The position numbers and the translations under genes are program-made. Shown here in pieces: positions 12,473-24,082 of a DNA stretch of 64,000 nt. This stretch comes from Chaunax sp. Z400 (Eukaryota; Chordata; Actinopteri; Lophiiformes; Chaunacidae). The notes beneath the pieces were generated by a model. That model did not search any database. It was not told where the DNA came from and saw only the letters and a list, made by a program, of their open reading frames with translations. Positions within the stretch are counted from its first letter, which is position 1, and each line of letters opens with the position of its first letter. The stretch spans positions 8,898,492-8,962,491 of the forward strand of contig CM075194.1 in the NCBI GenBank assembly GCA_037577475.1. The letters are read 5' to 3'.

Positions 12473-13720
12473 GGTCTCCGTCAAGTGTTGTCCCTCTTTT
12501 TTTTTCTCAGTGGTGGAAAACGTTTTGTACCATTTTGAGGTACATTAAGTATTTCAATTTATGCTACTTTATATTTCTACATTACTGTATTTCAAAGGGA
12601 AATAATGTTATTTTGACTCAATTATCAGATAGTTACTTGATTGTAAAATTTAAATCTGGTATAAGCTGTAGGCTATGAAATAGTTGAAATTAGCTATTCT
12701 AGCTAGCTATAGCTAGAATTAAGATGCTGCTTATGCAGCAATACAACTATAATTATAATCCATTAATGTCATTTAGTTACACATTTCATTCTTTCTGAGT
12801 ATAAGTACTTTTTGCTGCAAATAAAACTTTTAATGCTGGACTTGTAAAATGAAGGTATGTTGTGACAATTTTCCCTGAAGATCCAAATTTTATTCTACAT
12901 TGTTCTCAGTCAAAAAAAAAATCCCATTAAAAGACCAAAAACAAAAGTGTGCTAATCTGCCTCTCCATAATATCACACTCACCTCTCTGTGGCACTCAGC
13001 CTTATTCATTTTAATTCAAGATGTAAATCTTGGTAACAAAGATATAATTTCATTTTTACCTCCACCAAAGCAGCTATGTTTTTATCAGCACTGGTTTGTC
13101 TCTGTTTGCAGGAGTACTCAAAAAATTAAGATTTAATTTCAGGTAAATATTTTGCAGAGGTAGGGTATGGCCCAAGGAACAACCAATCAGGTTTTGGTGG
13201 TGATCTGGATCTTTACAGGCTTGAAATGCTCTGATCATGATTCACAACCTGCTCAAGGTGTTCATCAGGGAGTTGAGTGAAGAAGAGCTGCGGTCATCCT
13301 ACCAAGAGAGGGCGCCAAGTGAGCTCCATTACAAATTGACTGATAGTATACACACACACACCAGGAAGTGCTGTCATCAGGGTTCTCCCACACACACGGG
13401 GGGTTGAATCATTTTGAGACTGTTGTAGTCATAAAAAGCAGCATTTTGTGTTATACTTAGGAAAATGTGTAATATCTGTTCTATTGAGTTATTTAAACTG
13501 TTCTTGTTTGATTTGGATATTGCAAATAGCTGATAAATAGATTTTGCAAATTAATTAACATAATTTTGATTGCATGGTCACAGCCTGTAACCAATAAAAT
13601 CTAAAACTAACAGCACAGACATGTCATGAATAACTCCATGTAAAGCTACAGGGTTTTCCCCAGTGTGTCTATTTTGGTGCTCTCTCACTGGTCTGCATCC
13701 ATAAACATGAATATGATACG
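12473..13720. other. Spacer between the ZP gene and fbxo30
   Basis: AT-rich spacer without a supported gene. A repeat end starts at 13056 with ttacctccaccaaagcag and runs to about 13215, including tatggcccaaggaacaacca. The right part should contain the fbxo30 promoter: the sequence tacgtgatgacgtagg at 13727-13742 contains a CRE-like TGACGTAG core upstream of the inferred non-coding first exon. Confidence 0.5.
13056..13215 (+). repeat. Left end of a short dispersed repeat with inverted termini
   Basis: Starts ttacctccaccaaagcagct and continues through ttggtggtgatctggatct. The first 18 bases are nearly the reverse complement of the terminus at 3500-3517. It is therefore the opposite end of the same family as the fragments at 3418 and 7174. 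No matching right end is evident nearby. Confidence 0.5.
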
Positions 13721-13760
13721 TCATTTACGTGATGACGTAGGACTGCGGCGCCTCACTCCA

Positions 13761-16700
13761 AGATCAACACAAACGCCGACTGACTCAGACCAGAGACAGA
13801 ATCAGCCAGAGAACCAACCGCAGCCAGTTCATACATAAGAAGATTTGGACATTTTAATACTGTACTTATGTCGCTGTAGTTTTCTCGTTGGTGATGTCGA
13901 CAGAACTTATATAAGTAAATAAGTAGTCATAAAATACACCCGGAGAGCCCCGTAACTTGGGTAAGCAGTTTCTAGAATCTACCAGCTAGCTAGCTGAGTA
14001 GGCTAACGAAGTGTAGCTGCTAATGCTAAGTGCCTGGCCATGTTGTTTGTTGTTACAAAGTTTTGTCACCTGTCAATTCACGCGTTTCAGTTGCTCAGTC
14101 ATTAACAAGCTGTATTAAATAGACTATGGCGTTATTGATGGTGCTTTGGCCATAATCAGTTATTACTATTAAAATCGGCAGTGGCTGTGTTTGCTAACCT
14201 GTCAGATATGCTTGCGTAATGTAGCTAGCTGTTGCTGGCCATGGCTTCAAACACTTGAACAATAGCTCTCCTGTGTGACTTTGCGGTTTTGACTTGTATC
14301 ATTGTAGTAAGTCTATTAGTAATTATTTGACATTTTAGCCACATTAGTTGTTCGCTAAATCCCTCCACACAGTTAAATAAGCCCCAGGTTAATGATTGAA
14401 GTGTGTTTACCCGCGCGGTTCATTTGCGGCTTGTGGTCAAACAGTTAGCATAATATGTTGAAACTGAGTTGTCCTCTTGCTTCATGAACGAAGGGCATTT
14501 CTCAGAGCCTAAAGATGAGGGGGTCAGGTTTGCGTTGAAGTCCTGGAAGAACCAGTGTCACCATGAAACTTAAGAGGAGTGTTGTGAAACTTTACCACAG
14601 CCTTAAGGTTTTGTAAACATGCAGAGAGAGACAACATGAGTGAATAGAGTGAATTAATCAGATCCCACGTGTTATGCCTGGGAATTTCATTAATGTCCAT
14701 TAGAAGATAATATAACATCAGCATGCCCTCTTCTAGCTGACTCATATAGGAAGTGCCATGTGTTTACCGATGTGATGTCATGACCCATGTTGTCTCTCGA
14801 TATGGTAGGTGAAGTCGTTAAGCATGAATGATAAAACACTGACTAAACGTCCAACTGAGATCTGGGATTGGTATGTTGCTATGCTTAGATGTAAAAACAG
14901 GACTTACACCTTACCATATCTGAATTATCTGCAAAATAGATGGCTTACATATAACTTTAACTGATATCTATTTCTATCTAATCGACACCCTGGTTCAACA
15001 CGTATCCCACAATTGTCACAAAGGCGATGGAACATAAACACTTGGGTACAAGTTTCATGGCTCAATATTTAAAACAGTAAAACATAATGTCATCAATCTA
15101 AAATCGACAATAACATCAAATATGAGTCATCAATAAGTTTTGCTGAGATAATGTGTGATGCATTTGAAACCTGATAGAAAATGAGCACAATAAAGATGCT
15201 CTTCATCATAGTCCAGGATCCAATCTTTTCTATTGATGGCTTGAATCCACATCTGTCGGCATTCACATTTTTTCCTTATTCTGTGGAAGTTAAGCCCAGA
15301 TCTTGAAACAATTGACATCCCCAACAACAACATGAGATATGGTGCATTTCTGTCATCAATTCAAATGGACCATAATAAAATCTGCCATGACAGTCAGCAT
15401 CACTGGTAGTTGTGCTGTATTTTAACATTGCTTACTGAAAAACCCAGCTACATCTTGTGACATCACTGTGGCAATGCATTTAAACATTATGGCATGTATT
15501 TGGTTCCTTTAGACTTGTGAAATGAGTTTATTCCTTGCTGACTTTGTTTCAGGGTTGATCTTCACCCCTTCTCTCTGCCACAACCAGTTGGTCAAGGGAC
15601 ACAGCACAGTAGAAATGGAGACCCTCCACTCCCACTGCCTTAAATGCATCAACAGAAGATGCATGGTGAGACCAGAGACAGGTGTTTCCTGCGATCTCAT
15701 CGGCTGTCCTCTTGTATGCGGGGCAGTTTTTCATTCATGCAAACTAGAGGAACACCGTCTACTGTGTCCATATGAACGGCTGCCATGCCTAAACAGGGAA
15801 TTTGGCTGCCCGTTCTCTATTGTGAGGATCAAGATGGCACGACACCTTGAGACGTGCCCGGCAAGTATAGTATGTTGTACTATGGAGTGGAACCGCTGGC
15901 CTGTGAGCTACTCTGATCGCAAGTCCTATGAAAACTTGAGCAAAGACTTTGATGAGGTGGAGCAGCTAGACATGGCCTTGGCCCTACAGGATCAGAGGAT
16001 GTTGTTAGAGTCCCTGAAGGTTACAACCACTGTGTCAAAGAATGGAGATAAGGAAGCAGATGAAAGTGACAAAATGACCACAGCATCAAGTCTACCAGAG
16101 ACCGTGTTAGCTAATGGAACCATGGAAATGGAAGAGGAGCCCTATAACGAGTTGTACAGAGCCTCAGTGGAGACGAGCAGAAGTTTAGCTGTGGCATTGG
16201 ACATCCTTACTAATTCCAAAGATATTGGTGCAATTGTTGGAAATTTAAAGGGGGAAAATGCCGACCAGAATGGAGCCCTCCACAATGGAGAGAATGGTGA
16301 TAGTCATAATGTTTATGTTGCAGAGGGTGGGAAGAATGTAGATATGCAGGAGAGTGATTCTGAATCAGAGTGTGAGCTCGGAGCAGTAGGTGGAGTGGAC
16401 TGTGGAGTGGGGACAGATGGAGAAGAAGAGGGTAGTGGCTGGGCAGAAGAAGAAAATGATTTTGTGGAATTGTTTTTTGAAGAGAGGGAAGATATTGCAG
16501 AGGAGCCCATAAATGATTCCAACCCTGTCTGGCCAGAGATGCCTCAGGATTACATGCCTGTTCTAGCACTGGAACATCCTGTGCCTCAACAAGCACAGCT
16601 TTCACCTCCAATGCCATTCCTGCTGTCTGATCATGTGAGGAATAACTTCTTACAACACTTACCTACTGAACTCAGGTATAGGTGTTTGGAGCGCAAACTT

Positions 16701-17950
16701 CAGAATGTAGAAGTGCTTAGGGGAATAAGTATGTTTACATTTAACGGGCGTCGGGCTCTTCTGTCAGATCCTTACTTGTTTCGAGCAAAGATGGAGGACA
16801 AGGCAGTAGACACATCAGATCTGGAAGTAGCAGATGACCCCATGGGCCTCCACGGCATTGATCTCATCACTGCAGCTTTGCTCTTTTGCCTCGGTGATTC
16901 CCCAGGAGGTAGAGGAATCTCAGACAGTAGATTTGTTGATGGCTACCACATTGACTTTGGCACTCAGACATTCTCCTTCCCCTCAGCCATTCTTGCAACC
17001 AACACCATGGTGGGAGATATCGCTTCAGCCTCAGCCTGCGATCACGCCAGCCCACAGCTTTCCAATCCAAGCCCCTTCCACACTCTCCGACTGGACCTGG
17101 TGCTCGAATGTGTGGCTCGGTACCAAACAAAGCAGCGTTCGATGTTCACATTTGTCTGTGGGCAGCTGTTCCGGCGGGACGAGTTCTCGTCTCATTTCAA
17201 AAATGTTCATGGAGATATTCATGCTGGACTCAATGGCTGGATGGAGCAACGCTGCCCCTTAGCCTACTATGGCTGCACCTACTCCCAAAGACGATTCTGC
17301 CCATCTGTACAAGGCTTCAGAATCATCCATGACAGGCACCTCGGCTCGTTCGGGGTTCAACCTGGTTTACCCTTAAAAACGGGGGACAATCTGACAGGAA
17401 ACACCTGTAGTTTTGGCTCTCAGTGCGATCAGTTCAGCAGTCTTCCATTCGAGGTGTTGCAACATGTAGCGAGCTTCTTGGACAGCTTTAGCTTGTGCCA
17501 ACTCTCCAGAGTGTCTCGCACAATGAGGGACGTGTGTGCCACACTGCTCCAGATGCGTGGCATGGTCGTCCTGCTGTGGCAAAAGAAACGGCGTGCTGAT
17601 GGCTCTCCTTCATGGCAGATCACTGACAAGGTTAGGTTTTAGTTTGTTTGTTTTTTGCGATTCTAAAAAATACATTTAATAATCAGTTTCACCATATATC
17701 ATATCATGAGAAGTAATACATTGATTCTCTGTTGTTTATCGTTCAGGTGTGGCGATTCAGCACAGCGTTTGGCACAGTGAACGAGTGGAAGTTTGCCAAC
17801 ATCGCCAGCATGGCCGACCACCTCAAGAAGTGCAAGTTCAATACAGTCGCTCGCCGGGAGGAGGCGATCCCGCTGCCATGCATGTGTTTCACCAGAGAGC
17901 TCACGAAAGAGGGAAGGTGTTTACGTTCAGTTCTCAAACCAGTAGCATAA
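13761..17950 (+). CDS. fbxo30: F-box only protein 30
   Basis: FBXO30 is a substrate receptor of SCF (SKP1-CUL1-F-box) ubiquitin ligases. Coding sequence: 15615-17630 joined to 17747-17950, 739 residues, close to the mammalian length I recall (about 745). A non-coding exon appears to end at a donor at 13960 (gtaagc), and the coding exon starts after AG at 15551-15552; the feature's left edge is approximate. The ATG at 15615 is chosen because the protein then opens METLHSHC, followed by a Cys/His-rich TRAF-type zinc finger (CDLIGCPLVCGAVFHSCK, CPYERLPCLN; residues about 10-100). An acidic linker follows (residues about 190-310). The F-box (LPFEVLQHVASFLDSFSLCQ) is at about 609-640. The C-terminus, in the second exon, ends CLRSVLKPVA. 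More upstream in-frame ATGs exist only in the intron. Confidence 0.97.
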
Positions 17951-20604
17951 GTGGTTCTCAAACATGAAATCGTATTCTTGGACATTTGCTAGACTAAAAC
18001 ACACGTGTATTTTCCTCCAGCGTTTACAGACGTTAGTCTCTTACAGCCTCAGAAATGTATAAAAACTCCTTGTTTAACGTTAGAAGCTGGTGTTCTTTAC
18101 TGTGGAAAAAATCCCATTAAATAAGCCAGTATGGGCCAATTTATACTTGAGCGAAGGCTGCCATGCTGCAATCACAGATCGGGACTGTGAAAATAAAATC
18201 TCTTCTCCTTCCTGATGGATATTTATTAATGCCAGTGTACTGAAGTTGTACCCTTATGTACTCTGGCATTGTGTAAATAATCAGATTGTTTTGATTTTTT
18301 ATTTTTATATCAAAAAGTCTGTACTGTGCTACAATGGAGGTTAGAGTAGAACCTTGTGATACACATGATTTTCTAGTCTTGAGGTGGTTCAGTACATCCC
18401 GGTGAGATTTCTCTATTGTTTCTAGCTATAACGGTTTACTGGTATCTTGTTTTATATCTTCTCCAGATACCTAGAGTGACCATGCGTGTCCTGCCTCAAG
18501 CTCACAGATTTCATGGCTTTAATTTTAACACTGACCAAACATCTGTGCACAATGTATTTTACACGATGGCCATACTGTATTCACTGTGGGTGTTGATTTT
18601 TGTTTACTGGCATAAGGCATGTCACCGTTATCATGATTGGTTTCATATAGCATGTTTTGCAGGTTTTAATGGTAACAAAGGTGGTCCACCTTCCTTTTTT
18701 CTTATCTCACTTCTGACGAAGGGGCTGGCACTTTGGTCAGGAGAGAGATGAAGTAACACTATTCATCACTATTTTGAGGTGTGATTTGTCTCTTCTACCA
18801 GCTATTTTCACACACAACCAGCAGTTTTCTGTAGGATTTTATACAAAAAAATTTCATGTAGCAAGTTAAATGTTGAATGTACTCAGTGAACATAAGAACC
18901 ATCAGTGAAAGGCTGCCTTCAGACCAAGTGCAGTGTGTTTAGGCTGTGGTGAGGCAGGCTGTTGGGGTCTCTGACAAAAAATGCAGTTGGCCTGAAGCAG
19001 AATGTTGAAACAAGTTTTGCAGAAATGCAACATCACATTACACTGGCCACTCCCATAACTATATTCAGACTGGCTGGTCAACAGTATTATTGTTCAGACC
19101 ATTTAGAACTTGCTCAGAGAGTTTCTATTGAGTTGCAGGGTGCCTCAGATTACATCATGCTGCCAGATTGCACCAGCAGAGGAGGATAAACTCTGCAAAC
19201 TTTTGCCCCCGGAGAAAGCCTCTCTGGAAGAGTTTTTGCTCCCAGCGTCAGGAGCCGAAAACCAGATGCTATCCCGGCAGGGTTAACAGACCAAACAATG
19301 ATACTCTCCCAGGTGTGCCCTCCTATACCACCGCACAACCCTGTGTTAAACGCAGCAATGCCTGATATGTAGTAAGCAAAAAGTTTCCTTCACTCAGAGT
19401 CCGATCTCATGAAACCCTGCAGGCCGGGTGTTAAGAAATGGGCACTCACTTCCCTCCACTATCACTAGTTATGTTCACATTCATTATTTATTTTAGTTGT
19501 GTGTTTTTGGCACTACATGTTCACTTGGTTCAAATATTGGTGTCTCAGGGTCGTAGCTTGAAGCTTTGTCTTGTAGCGGATCATTTGTGGTCAGTGAAAT
19601 AGCGGCGACTCGTCAGCTACTTGATTATTGTGGGGTCTTGGAACCGATCGGCGTACCAGTATCAGTATTGAAATAACATAACAGTGTGCAGAGCTGAAAT
19701 AACAAAGCACATGCTTGTTATCCTTCAGCAACACGTTTTACATGAAATAGGCTGTCAGCTGAAAATGCTTTTTGAACATTTTTTGCAGTGATGAGATTTG
19801 TTGAAAATTTTTTATTCTATTTTTGGTTTGGAGTAACATCTAACAACATGTGAGAAAACCGCCTCAAATGTTTTGCAAGGTTGGATGAAAATTGGTTGAA
19901 AATGACACAGAAAAGTTTTTAAAAAATGGATATTCCTTTGGGGAAAATGGTGATGTAAAACCCAGACGATGTCAGAACTAAGTTGTCTTTTTACTCTGAT
20001 AATGCACCATCCATGTTTGGTTTACTTCCCTTTTTTTTGTACTGGTGTTTTTATTTGGAATGAAAAAGAATCTGCCTCTGTAATGTCTAGATTTGAATTT
20101 GAATTATTGATTTGCACATGAAGGCATGTACTGTACAATTCATTCATAATGCTGAGGGTCATCTTTGCTCATGTAGCGTGAATTTTAGTCCCTCGTGTTT
20201 TGCATGTGAGTTTGACGTCTTTGAAAAATGTATCACAGTCCAGTTGTAAACTCCTTTATATGGTTTATTTCTCAGTTGCATCAGTTCAGTACATTTTCAT
20301 ATTAACAATTAAATTGATTTTTTGTATCGCAAAGAACTGCCCTCACATGCCCTCAGTCTTCAGGTGTATTATGGCAAACAGAGCATTAAATCAGTCTTCG
20401 GCTCTGTTATGGTTTATATAAAATTAAGTTAAATGAATGTCATCTGCGGTACACTTTTTTTTTTAAAGTATTATCTTTTGGAGGCACCTGAAGGGTATCA
20501 ACATTTAAATCAGCATTTTAAGTTTTCTTCACTCCTGTTGAAGTGTATTTTTCACCACAAGATGCCAGCTTCATTTGTTTGACCTTTTGAAGCGTTTTAA
20601 TAAA
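17951..20604 (+). other. Long 3' UTR of fbxo30
   Basis: AT-rich sequence with no credible gene. A polyadenylation signal aataaa at 20599-20604 is followed by a T/GT-rich stretch, a good end for the transcript. An earlier candidate lies near 18192. A hydrophobic open frame at 18416-18751 appears to be chance. Isolated direct evidence for transcription is lacking. Confidence 0.55.
20599..20604 (+). terminator. Polyadenylation signal of fbxo30
   Basis: Canonical aataaa followed within 30 bp by a T-rich run (atgttgttttttttgtcc). Confidence 0.6.
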
Positions 20605-22756
20605 GAGGTTCTGTTTTTAAATGTTGTTTTTTTTGTCCTTATTATTGCAGCAAATTTCAGCCATGTGCCGAAATGTTACACTTTTCCTGAAGACCTGCGT
20701 CAAAGCACTTTTATAGTTTTAGGTTAAGGAAAAAAATGGACATTTTGTAATGTGTGCACATTCAAGCATGTATTTCGGCCAAGAACCAATGAAGCAAAGA
20801 GGGGTGTTACTGTTATTTACAAACTGGATTAAAGCTCCCAAAACTTTGACTGAAAAAGGGAACATTCAGCCGGTCTTTAACAGGCTTGATGGTCAGCAGG
20901 ACCGAAAACAAGGTCTGTATATGACAACTAAATGGAATAAATCCTGTTTACATCATTGTCAAGTAATCAAACATAAATATTCAGACCAACTTATCTCAAA
21001 CTAGTGACTTAGTTTCTCTAAAATTATGACAAACATACTCAAAATAATAACTTTGTGTCTCCAATTTATGAGAAAATGTAAAAAAAAAAAAAAAAAAATC
21101 TAAGAATGAGGAATTAGTGTCTCAATATAATGAGAAACTTTCTCAAAATTACTTAAACAAATTTTCATTATTTTGAAATGCTAAGTCATTATTTTGTTTT
21201 TATTCATAATCACTTCAGCATGTTTTCTTTTTCATCATATTGGTGGAAATGGGAGGTGGCACTTTCCTCACAGCAAAGAAGTTCCTGAGGACCTCTGTGT
21301 GGAGTTTACATGTTCACCCCATGTCTGCCTGGGTTTCCCCCAGGTACTCTGGCTTTCTCCCAGTTTAAAAACGTGATATGGGTGAATTGGTGACTCGAAA
21401 TTGCCCACAGATAGGAATGGGTGTTTGTCTCTCAATGTCACTTTGTGATGACCTGGCGACTTGTCCAGGGTGTACCCTGCCTCCAGCCTCACTATGACCC
21501 TGCACAAGATAAACAGCTACAGAAAATGGATGGATGGATGGATGGATGGTGGGAATGGGCTTCTGTATCCACCTGTTGTGCAGACAGAAGTGATTCCCTG
21601 CCTCATTGTGGTGGCATAGTTTACAGCTAGAGGATGCCAGATCAGCACAAGTTACCTCATCAGATGAGAGGGATGTCCAGACAGAAATCTTCCCTCCGCT
21701 GTGATGGATTGGTATGTGACTTAGTCTTGTGTTATTTTAATGTATTCATAACCTACAGGTAGGCTATACTGAGTGCAACATTAAAAAAAATCCAACTTTT
21801 AAGTGTTTCTAATGACATAAATTGAAATGACAGACTATTGTTTCACTCGTAAGTGGCGGAACTTAAACCTTTTGAGTTACAAACGGGTTCCCAAACTTTA
21901 TGGTTAGGGTTTAGGGTCAGGGTTGAACCTTTGAATGCTGTGATACCTTAGAGCATTTGGTAATAAAAAATTTGTAAGTTCAAAGAAATTAAATCTTCAT
22001 AAAAATTGGAGTCATTCATTCCATGAATTAGGGTTAGGGACGTGTGTGAATATGAAATTTTTATGGATAATGTATTATTTTTTTAGACAAAATATAGTTT
22101 TTGTTAAAGAGGACACATTTAGGATTATAGTAGCAGCAACATTTTTTTCTTTGATATTCAATAGAAAATGTAATCGTTATTGAGGACATGGAAACATGTC
22201 TTTCACGGACATGCTTTTTTAAAATTAAAATAAAAAGTTTTGTTTTGCATTATAATGCAGAAACATCTGGTTCTATTAACTGGTTTTAAAATGCATTTTG
22301 GGGTTTCCTATAGATAATCTATAGGAACAATCAATGTATAGTAAGTATAGGGGACCCGAGATTCACCCATGGATAAATAGTTAATACTGGTCGTTGGCTA
22401 AAAGTCATGGATAAATGTTAGGGGTAATGAGCTGAACATCGTTGAGGAAAAGGTTGAAATAGCTCACGGAAAACCTCTTTTTCTCTCTCTCCCCATTTCC
22501 TGTCACAATATCTTCAGCTGTCCTTTCTGAATAAAGACAAAATACCCCCATATATATATTTTAAAAAGATGCACATCATATTGCAGCTTGATTCCAGCTG
22601 GTGATTTGTTGCACGCCACTCCCCTGCTCTTCCACCCCTTATTTCCCATCACACCGAACTTGATTCAAAAGAAATGTCCAACTGCTAAATGCCGCCAAAT
22701 ATTAGTACCTTGATGCTGCCCTAAACACACAGACTAGACCTGTAAGGTTTCAGACT
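20605..22756. other. Convergent spacer between fbxo30 and sp3
   Basis: The spacer separates two convergent transcripts and is AT-rich. It holds a poly-A run (about 21080-21098) and a retroposon-like repeat at 21255-21549. No gene is supported in the rest. Confidence 0.5.
21255..21549 (+). repeat. Retroposon-like dispersed repeat with ATGG tail
   Basis: The segment reads cagcaaagaagttcctgagg, tgtggagtttacatgttcac, ttgtccagggtgtaccctgc and ends in (TGGA)n at about 21526-21549. This wording is that of a very common teleost repeat whose 3' end carries an ATGG microsatellite. Several positions differ from what I remember, so it is an old copy. The family is not named here. Confidence 0.7.
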
Positions 22757-22762
22757 TTTATT
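22757..22762 (-). terminator. Polyadenylation signal of sp3
   Basis: tttatt on the plus strand is aataaa on the minus strand, about 1.3 kb after the sp3 stop codon. Confidence 0.55.
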
Positions 22763-23808
22763 GTGATCCATTTGAAAAAAGGTTTTACAAAAGTTAACAT
22801 TCAATTTTTACACCAATTCTTTTAAAAAAAAATCACTTAAAATAAGGTTTTGATACAACAAATTCAGTTAACTAAGTAATGGCTTCTATAAACAATGTGA
22901 AAATAAGATAATATACATGTAAATGAACGCTACAAACATGAGGACAAACTGAGGAAGGGATTACATTAATTAGAATTAAAAAATAATAAAATATAAAACA
23001 ATGGCATGATTGTTTCCTTTTAACTTGAGTGACATCTGGCCAGAATTACCAACAGAGCAGAACTAATCCAACATCATCTGGTTTCCTTCTGGAATGTTCG
23101 ATGACAAAAACGCCCTTAAGGGCTTGCACGTTTGTTGCATCCGTTTCTCGGGTTTCTCCGCTTGGCTAAATTGGTGCATGTTCTCTTCCTGTGGCCATGT
23201 GCAACTGACAATGGCAATAAAGATCCCTCTACACTTAAAACTCTGTGATCACAATCATGTGGCTTCCATTTAGACGGCACCCAAATCAGCGAAGAGACAC
23301 AGAAATACAAAGAATATTTAAAACGAAAATATGCACAGAAAAAAAAAAAAAAAGAGGTGAAACAAGCACAGAGGACGGTGTGCTTGTGAGGACTGATGAA
23401 ACATTCTGTTCAGACTGACCAGATGCTGGAAGAAGTTGCCCTCTTTCAGAGCGGCTTGCATCTACAAAAGCGTTCATTCATGACGGCAGCAGTGCAACAG
23501 TTCGGTGTGGATGATGTGCTGCTTCAAACAGACCAGTCGATGTTGTCAGAACTCTCCAGACACAAAAATTCAATCATTCCAGAGGTTCACTACTTTCCTC
23601 TTCTTACCATTTCAGAAACCCCTCATCATCATCACTATTATCATCATCTCCACTTTACAAACACATTTATCTCTGTTACAGTTACATCATCTGCAAAGCT
23701 TAAAAAACACATGCACCTCCAGCATTTTATACAAGAGTATGATACAAAATAAGGCATTTCATTGTGTTGCGTATTCATGTCATGTGTTGAGTGTTAATAT
23801 GTTTTCTT

Positions 23809-23829
23809 TGTGTGTGTGTGTGTGTGTGC
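23809..23829. repeat. (TG)n microsatellite
   Basis: About ten uninterrupted TG units inside the presumed sp3 3' UTR. Confidence 0.9.
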
Positions 23830-24082
23830 GCACATAGCAACCACATTTTAATGTTATTTCTTTTTTGCCCGCCTATAAAAAGACTGCAAAAAACCAACAT
23901 AAAGTCAAGGTAACTCTTACTTAAAATATATATATTTGTCATATATATTTACGTATATATTCATATGTAAAAAAACAAACAAAAAAAGGAAAGAGGGAAA
24001 GAGAAAAGCCTAAGATGTCCCTGTGATAGGTCGATTCTCACAAAAAAAAAAAAAAAACCACACACCTCACCCCTTCGCCCCC

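Larger units (their letters stand above)
22757..24082 (-). other. 3' UTR of sp3
   Basis: The region follows the sp3 stop on the minus strand. It ends at tttatt (22757-22762), the reverse complement of aataaa. It contains a (TG)n microsatellite at 23809-23829 and poly-A runs near 23340 and 24040. Open frames at 23396-23837 lack any recognisable features. Confidence 0.6.

Noticed and set aside
16210..16617. 135-codon open frame antisense to fbxo30
   Set aside because: It mirrors the acidic, GAA-rich coding sequence of fbxo30 and has low-complexity composition.
18416..18751. 111-codon hydrophobic open frame on the plus strand after fbxo30
   Set aside because: It lies in the fbxo30 3' UTR, has no recognisable domain or splice context, and its hydrophobicity follows from T-rich sequence.
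23396..23837. Overlapping plus-strand open frames of 110-118 codons
   Set aside because: They lie in the presumed sp3 3' UTR, end in a TG microsatellite and resemble nothing known.
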